Of a DNA stretch of 13,545 nt, positions 8,825-13,545 are shown piece by piece. Made by a program: the position numbers and the translations under genes. A model generated the notes under the pieces. The model was not told the DNA's origin. It searched no databases and saw nothing but the letters and a program-made list of their open reading frames with translations. The stretch covers positions 1-13,545 of the forward strand of contig CAWEHT010000097.1 of assembly GCA_963808455.1 (NCBI GenBank), written 5' to 3'. How positions within the stretch are numbered: the first letter of the stretch is position 1; every line of letters begins with the position of its first letter. The stretch comes from CAWEHT01 sp963808455 (GTDB lineage Bacteria > Chloroflexota > Anaerolineae > CG2-30-64-16).

Positions 8825-10351
8825 GTGACGTTCCCGAGGGCCAGCGGCATCTTGCTGCACCTGACCTCGCTGCCGGGACGTTTCGGCATCGGCGATCTGG
8901 GGGAGGCCGCTTATCGCTTCGTCGACTTTCTGGCGGATGGCGGGCAGCGATACTGGCAGGTCATGCCCCTTGGCCCAACGAGCTACGGGGACTCGCCTTA
9001 TCAGGCGCTGTCGGCGTTCGCCGGCAACCCCCTGTTGATCAACCTGGAGCGCTTGATCGAGGATCGCTGCCTGGCGTCCTGGGACTTCGATGGTGCGCCC
9101 GCCTTCGCGGACCATTTGGTCGATTATGGACAGGTGATCCAATTCAAAGGACGGCTCCTACGTCTCGCGTTCGAGAACTTCAGGGCCAACCCCGGCCACC
9201 CTCTCGAAGGCGAGTTCGCGGGCTTCATGGCGGACCATCATTCGTGGTTGGATGATTACGCGCTCTACGCGGCGTTGAAGGAGCACCACGACGGGGCAAG
9301 TTGGAACACATGGGAGGGCGGCGCAGGCATGCGCCAGCCGGCGGCCCTTGAACGCTGGCGGCAGACCCTGCACGATCAGATCCAGTTCCACCAATTCGTG
9401 CAGTTCCAGTTCGACCGGCAGTGGCAAAGGCTGAAAACTTACGCCAACGAGCGTGGCATCCACATCATCGGCGATGTCCCAATCTTCGTGGCATATGACA
9501 GCGCCGACGTCTGGGCGCACGCGGGGCTGTTTCACATGGACGCAGAGGGCAAACCGACGCTGGTCGCCGGAGTTCCACCGGATTACTTCAGCCCGACCGG
9601 CCAGTTGTGGGGCAATCCGCTCTACGACTGGGAAGCCATGGCAGGTGAGGGCTACGCCTGGTGGATCGCGCGCCTCAAGCGGGCGTACCAGCTGGCGGAT
9701 ATCGTGCGGTTGGATCACTTCCGGGGTTTCGAGTCATGCTGGGCGGTCCCGTCAGGCGAAGAGACAGCTGTTCATGGCGAGTGGCTCAAGGGCCCGGGTT
9801 ACGCTCTGTTTCAGGCAGTCGAACGCGCCCTGGGGCCGGCGCGTTTCATCGCCGAGGACCTGGGGTTGATCACGCCAGAGGTCGAGGAGCTGCGGAAGAG
9901 ATGCGCCTTCCCAGGCATGAAGGTGCTGCAGTTTGCCTTCTCGGGCGAGCCCACAAATCCCTATCTGCCGCACAACTACGAGCGCCAGTGCGTGGCCTAT
10001 ACCGGCACCCACGATAACGACACCACTCTAGGCTGGTACAATGCGATGGGTGACGAAGAGCGCTCGGCCGTCCGCCGTTACCTCGGCGGCTCTTGCGGTG
10101 AGCCGAACTGGGACCTGATCCGCCTCGCCCTGATGTCAGTTGCCGACACCGCCATCGTCCCGCTGCAGGATGTTCTGGGCCTCGGCAGCGAGAGCAGAAT
10201 GAACACGCCCGGCCACGCGGGCGGCAATTGGGGCTGGCGTTGCACACAGGGCGCACTGACCACCGACCTGGCAGCCAGGCTCAAAAAGCTGACCGAGACG
10301 TATGGCCGGGCACAGCGCGTGCCCAGGCACGAGACAGATCTCGGGAAATAG
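8825..10351 (+). CDS. malQ: 4-alpha-glucanotransferase (amylomaltase, GH77), C-terminal part of the GH13 fusion
   Basis: MalQ disproportionates malto-oligosaccharides by transferring glucan chains between acceptors, releasing glucose. The domain is about 508 residues, the normal length of a free-standing MalQ. It begins FPRASGILLHLTSLPGRFG and contains GPTSYGDSPYQ, IIGDVPIFVAYDSADVW, VRLDHFRGFESCW (nucleophile Asp297, counting from 8825), FIAEDLG (acid/base Glu344) and TGTHDNDT (Asp397). These positions are close to the catalytic triad of Thermus amylomaltase. The stop is the TAG at 10349-10351. The frame is open from about 8450 with no stop between the GH13 part and this domain, so the natural product is probably one polypeptide of about 1410 residues. 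An internal GTG at 8825 with a weak GAGGCG at 8812-8817 could give a separate MalQ, so the start given here marks the domain edge rather than a proven start. Confidence 0.9.
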   Translation: MTFPRASGILLHLTSLPGRFGIGDLGEAAYRFVDFLADGGQRYWQVMPLGPTSYGDSPYQALSAFAGNPLLINLERLIEDRCLASWDFDGAPAFADHLVDYGQVIQFKGRLLRLAFENFRANPGHPLEGEFAGFMADHHSWLDDYALYAALKEHHDGASWNTWEGGAGMRQPAALERWRQTLHDQIQFHQFVQFQFDRQWQRLKTYANERGIHIIGDVPIFVAYDSADVWAHAGLFHMDAEGKPTLVAGVPPDYFSPTGQLWGNPLYDWEAMAGEGYAWWIARLKRAYQLADIVRLDHFRGFESCWAVPSGEETAVHGEWLKGPGYALFQAVERALGPARFIAEDLGLITPEVEELRKRCAFPGMKVLQFAFSGEPTNPYLPHNYERQCVAYTGTHDNDTTLGWYNAMGDEERSAVRRYLGGSCGEPNWDLIRLALMSVADTAIVPLQDVLGLGSESRMNTPGHAGGNWGWRCTQGALTTDLAARLKKLTETYGRAQRVPRHETDLGK

Positions 10352-10440
10352 CGATCGGAATCAATATATCGAGACAGCGCATGAACGGTTGAGCCCGGTG
10401 AGAAGGACCAGGCACGGCTATCTTACGAGGAGGCAGTCCG

Positions 10441-11514
10441 ATGTCCACACTTCAAGATCTGTTACCACCTGGTGTGGTAGTAGGCGATGACGTACAGAGG
10501 GTCTTTGCCTACGCCAAGGCGCATCACTTCGCGTTGCCGGCCGTCAATTGTACGGGCACGAACACCGTCAACGCCGCCCTGGAGACGTCGTGCGAGCTGA
10601 GCGTGCCCATGGTGATCCAATTCTCCAACAGCGGCGCGGCGTTCTATGCCGGCAAGGGTCTCGGCAACACCGGCCAACGCGCTTCCATAGCCGGCGCCAT
10701 CGCCGGGGCTACGCATGTGCATCAGCTCGCCGAGCTGTACGGCGCTCGCGTGCTGGTTCACAGCGACCACTGTGCCAAGAAGCTGCTGCCCTGGGTGGAT
10801 GGCCTCCTGGATGCGGGTGAGGCCTACTACAGAGCTCATGACAAGCCCCTGTTCAGCTCACACATGCTCGACCTGTCAGAACAGCCCTTGCCTGAGAACG
10901 TCGAAACGTGCAAGCGCTACCTGGAACGGATGAGCAGGATGGGCATGACCCTCGAGCTGGAATTGGGCGTCACGGGCGGCGAAGAAGACGGGGTGGATAA
11001 CACCGGCGTCAGCAGCTCTCGGCTCTACACTCAGCCGGAGGATGTGGCGTACGCTTACGAAGAGCTGATGAAAGTCAGCCCGCGCTTCACGATCGCAGCT
11101 GCCTTCGGCAACGTGCACGGCGTTTACAAACCGGGCAACGTGCAGCTGCGCCCGGTGATCCTGCATAACTGCCAGACCTATGTACAGGAGAAATTCGGCA
11201 CGCCTGAGAGACCGCTCAACCTGGTCTTCCACGGCGGTTCTGGCTCGACCCTGGAAGAGATCCGCGAGGCCGTCTCGTATGGTGTGGTCAAGATGAACAT
11301 CGACACCGACTTGCAGTGGGCACTCTGGGAAGGCATCAAGAACTACTACGTCACGAACGAAGGCTATCTGCAAGGGCAGATCGGCAACCCCAAAGGCCCC
11401 GACGAGCCGAACAAGAAGTTCTACGACCCGCGTGCCTGGTTGCGCGTGGGCGAGGAGAGTTTCAAGACCCGGCTGAAGCGCTCCTTCGAGGAGCTGACCG
11501 GCGCGCCGGCGTAG
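10441..11514 (+). CDS. fbaA: Fructose-bisphosphate aldolase, class II (FbaA type)
   Basis: This zinc-dependent aldolase interconverts fructose-1,6-bisphosphate with dihydroxyacetone phosphate and glyceraldehyde-3-phosphate. The 357-residue product is almost the length of E. coli FbaA. The active-site segment VHSDHCAKK places Asp109 and His110, GNVHGVYKPGN places His226, and VFHGGSGS places His264, all on the E. coli numbers. LELELGVTGGEEDG carries the conserved glutamate region, and MNIDTDLQWA the DHAP-binding Asp. The ATG at 10441 is preceded by GAGGAGG at about 10427-10433. The frame is intact. An 89-base gap separates it from malQ, with no clear promoter or terminator. Its two triose products are the substrates of the mgsA and gap enzymes encoded upstream. 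A tagatose-bisphosphate aldolase is an unlikely alternative given the length and FbaA-like motifs. Confidence 0.96.
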   Translation: MSTLQDLLPPGVVVGDDVQRVFAYAKAHHFALPAVNCTGTNTVNAALETSCELSVPMVIQFSNSGAAFYAGKGLGNTGQRASIAGAIAGATHVHQLAELYGARVLVHSDHCAKKLLPWVDGLLDAGEAYYRAHDKPLFSSHMLDLSEQPLPENVETCKRYLERMSRMGMTLELELGVTGGEEDGVDNTGVSSSRLYTQPEDVAYAYEELMKVSPRFTIAAAFGNVHGVYKPGNVQLRPVILHNCQTYVQEKFGTPERPLNLVFHGGSGSTLEEIREAVSYGVVKMNIDTDLQWALWEGIKNYYVTNEGYLQGQIGNPKGPDEPNKKFYDPRAWLRVGEESFKTRLKRSFEELTGAPA

Positions 11515-11595
11515 AAGCGACCGATGTTCGGGCTGGCTCCGGCCGGTTCATTGTCGCATCCATAGGGCCCTTTCATCATCTGGGAGGAGGCGAAC

Positions 11596-13038
11596 ATGCT
11601 TGACGGCGCGAATCCCCTGCCTGAGGTGCCGTCCCCGGCCAGGGCGCCACACGTCGTGCCTGGCGAGCGCCGGGCGGTGGGCAAACGGGCGCGCACTCAG
11701 GTGCCCAGGGAGGACCATGGCGCCTGGCAGGCACCGGCGGATCGCCCCGATCCGGTGGCGCTGTTAGAGGCGCAGGCGCAAGGCCGCATCCCCGAGCTCA
11801 TGCCGATCCGCTACGGGCGCATGGTGAGTTCGCCCTTCGCGTTCTGACCGAGGCGGGGCGGCTATCATGGCTGCGGACCTGGCCAGGACGCCCGTCTCCG
11901 GGCTGCACACCCAGATCTGCGGCGATGCCCATCTATCCAATTTCGGCGGGTTCGCGTCGCCCGACCGAGACCTTGTCTTCGACATCAATGATTTCGACGA
12001 GACGCTCGCCGGCCCCTGGGAATGGGATGTCAAACGTCTGGCGGCCAGCCTCGAGATCGCCGCGAGGGGACGCGGGTGCAGCGAGCGAGAATGCCGGCCG
12101 CTCGTCCTGGCCGCGGTGGCCGCCTACCGGCTGGCCATGCGCGAGTTCGCCGCGTGCTGCCGAACCTGGCCGTCTGGTATGCGCGGCTGGACATGGCCGG
12201 CGTCCGGCAACGCTGGGGGCGCGAACTGCAGCCTGCGGAGCTGGCGAACCTCGAGCAGGAGTTTTCTGCACCCCAGGGTCGCGATAACCTGCGGGTCTAC
12301 GAGAAACTGACCGAGCGCGTGGGTGGCGAGCTGCGCATCGCCAGCCACCCGCCCCTGGTGGTTCCCATCGAGAAGGTGCTCGGCGCGGATGAGCAAGCGG
12401 CCGCCGAGGAAGAGATGCGCGAGTATATCCGGCGGCTCCGACACAGCCTACAAGACCACGTGCGCCACCTGCTCGAAAGCTTCGAGTACCAACACATGGC
12501 ACGCAAAGTCGTCGGCGTGGGCAGCGTCGGCATGAACGCCTGGATCATCCTCCTGCGCGGCCGCGATGACCAGGACCTGCTCTTCCTGCAGGCCAAAGAA
12601 GCGCAGGCTTCGGCGCTGGAGCCCTATTTGGGCAAGTGCCATCTTGCCGACCACGGCCAGCGCGTGGTTGAGGGCCAGCGCCTCATGCAGGCCGCCAGCG
12701 ACATCTTCCTGGGATGGGAGCGCATCCCGGGCCCCAAGGGCACCAGCCGCGACTTCTACGTGCGACAGCTTTGGGACTGGAAGGTGTCTGCCGATGTGCA
12801 GACCATACCGTTGCGCGAGCTGATGGTCTACGGACAGATGTGCGGCTGGACCCTGGCGCGCGCACACGCCCGGTCTGGTGACCGTATTGCCATAGCCGGC
12901 TACCTTGGCAAGGACAGGTGCTTTGACGACGCCATCGCCGCGTTCGCCATGGCTTACGCGGATCAGAACGAAAAGGATTATCAGGCCCTCGTCGCCGCCG
13001 TCAAGAGTGGGCGGATCAAGGCGACGACCGGTGTATAG
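11596..13038 (+). CDS. DUF2252 family protein with kinase-like motifs, two frameshifts
   Basis: The product belongs to the DUF2252 family, whose function is not established. The ATG at 11596 follows GGGAGGAGG at about 11582-11590. The first frame ends SPFAF-stop at 11845-11847. Deleting the single G at 11846 restores FYRGGAAIMAADLA, a family signature. A second change at about 12155 (one base missing) joins AYRLAMREFAA to LPNLAVWYARLD. The repaired length is about 480 residues, near the family norm. CGDAHLSNFGGF (about 108-119) and VFDINDFDET (about 127-136) resemble the catalytic HxDxxxxN-type and DFD-type motifs of aminoglycoside phosphotransferase-like kinases, in that order and spacing; this comparison is mine. 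Further family-like segments are HMARKVVGVGSVGMNAWI, LFLQAKEAQASAL and RDFYVRQLWDWK. It ends the gene run, 81 bases after fbaA. A phosphotransferase role is an inference. Confidence 0.85.
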
Positions 13039-13167
13039 GCTGGCGTGCGGCGACGGTGAAGCGCGTCAACACTGGTGGAGGGCCCCTTTGGCGGGAAGCT
13101 GCCGGCAAGGGCGAGCGGGCCGCCGGGTCCCTGTCAGCGACTTGCATAAAATTGCCTCATGATACGC

Positions 13168-13196
13168 TTGACAGACGTGCAAGAGAAGAGTAATAT
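13168..13196 (+). promoter_or_regulatory. Sigma70-type promoter upstream of the riboswitch
   Basis: A perfect -35 box TTGACA (13168-13173) is followed after exactly 17 bases by TAATAT (13191-13196), which matches four of six bases of the -10 consensus. Transcription would begin near 13203, just before the conserved riboswitch core. It is the clearest promoter in the window and separates the riboswitch unit from the gene run upstream. Confidence 0.7.
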
Positions 13197-13212
13197 TGCG
13201 GTGCGATTAAGA

Positions 13213-13370
13213 AGACCTCGTTAGGCGAGGCGTCTGCGCGAGACACAGGCCGCTGCCCCGAAACCTCGAGAGAGGCCAAGGGGTAGACCAGGCAGGGCCG
13301 GCTCAAGGCCCCGCCCGAAGCGGCTGGGCGGTATAGTACCCTACGCTACGCAGTGCCAAAGCTCAACCAG
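13213..13370 (+). promoter_or_regulatory. M-box (ykoK) magnesium riboswitch
   Basis: The stretch carries the conserved blocks of the M-box Mg2+-sensing aptamer in the right order: GTTAGGCGAGGC (13220-13231), GCTGCCCCGAAA (about 13252-13263), the nested helix CCCC(13256-13259)/GGGG(13280-13283) enclosing CCTC-GAGA-GAGG (13264-13275) and CCAA, and GCAGTGCCAAAGCTC (about 13350-13364). A variable hairpin GGGCC/GGCCC lies at 13295-13311. The closing stem is not resolved with certainty. M-boxes usually switch off Mg2+ transporter genes (mgtE, mgtA, corA) when Mg2+ is plentiful. The controlled gene lies beyond the window's end. A promoter upstream and a terminator 60 bases downstream support control by transcription attenuation. 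Confidence 0.9.
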
Positions 13371-13429
13371 TGGGGGCGGTCTGGCAGCCCTGGCTTGCCG
13401 GATCAGAGTTGTTATGCGTTCGCATACAC

Positions 13430-13463
13430 AAGCCTCCCTGGTCAGACGGGAGGCTTTCTTTTT
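13430..13463 (+). terminator. Intrinsic terminator of the M-box leader
   Basis: A 9-bp perfect stem, AAGCCTCCC (13430-13438) with GGGAGGCTT (13448-13456), closes a 9-base loop and is followed by TCTTTTT (13457-13463). It is a strong rho-independent terminator and is probably the expression platform of the riboswitch. Confidence 0.88.
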
Positions 13464-13545
13464 GGCCGCTATGCCGAGGTCACCTGGCCGGATGGGCTCA
13501 ATGCTTGCCTGTCGTAGCTCGCCGGCGGTGCCGAAATGAGACGGC

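Noticed and set aside
11514..11595. Possible terminator between fbaA and the DUF2252 gene
   Set aside because: Only a weak GC-rich inverted repeat is present near 11528-11545, with no run of T after it.
13470..13535. Short ATG frame after the riboswitch terminator as the regulated gene
   Set aside because: It is about 21 codons, without a ribosome binding site, hydrophobic segments or motif, unlike an Mg2+ transporter start.
1..13545. tRNA, rRNA, CRISPR arrays, insertion sequences, phage genes
   Set aside because: No direct repeats with spacers, terminal inverted repeats, transposase or phage motifs, or tRNA-like cloverleaf were seen on reading either strand.

Overview
This is a GC-rich bacterial window, probably from a metagenome-derived contig. 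All recognisable genes lie on the + strand, most start at ATG behind good purine-rich ribosome binding sites, and gaps between them are short (about 13 to 90 bases). The phylum cannot be fixed from the sequence alone. The gene mix (GlgC with a GDDD/NTGIT-type C-terminus, GlgE, a large GH13 protein, an E. coli-type class II aldolase) would fit a glycogen-storing, fermenting bacterium such as a Chloroflexota or a proteobacterium; this is a weak guess.

Layout: 1-443 is the 3' end of glgE (maltosyltransferase), 457-1746 glgC (ADP-glucose pyrophosphorylase), 1772-2768 gap (glyceraldehyde-3-phosphate dehydrogenase), 2788-3740 ldh (L-lactate dehydrogenase), 3831-5483 pgm (phosphoglucomutase), 5537-6088 mgsA (methylglyoxal synthase), 6117-8824 a large GH13 alpha-amylase-family protein that reads straight into a GH77 4-alpha-glucanotransferase (MalQ, 8825-10351), 10441-11514 fbaA (class II aldolase) and 11596-13038 a DUF2252 protein. 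No terminator is visible between these genes, so they may form one long operon. At 13039-13167 I see nothing coding. From 13168 a separate regulatory unit begins: a sigma70-like promoter, an M-box (ykoK) magnesium riboswitch and an intrinsic terminator. The gene it controls is not in the window; bases 13465-13545 show no convincing gene.

The genes form a coherent circuit. GlgC and GlgE build glycogen-type alpha-glucan. GH13 and MalQ remodel or break down alpha-glucan. Pgm links glucose-1-P and glucose-6-P. Fba and Gap carry lower glycolysis, MgsA diverts dihydroxyacetone phosphate, and Ldh re-oxidises NADH by making lactate.

Five of the genes are interrupted by single small frameshifts (seven sites in all) with conserved protein on both sides and no other damage. 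This looks more like uncorrected indel errors in the assembly than gene decay. Coordinates for those genes are given as the full repaired span.
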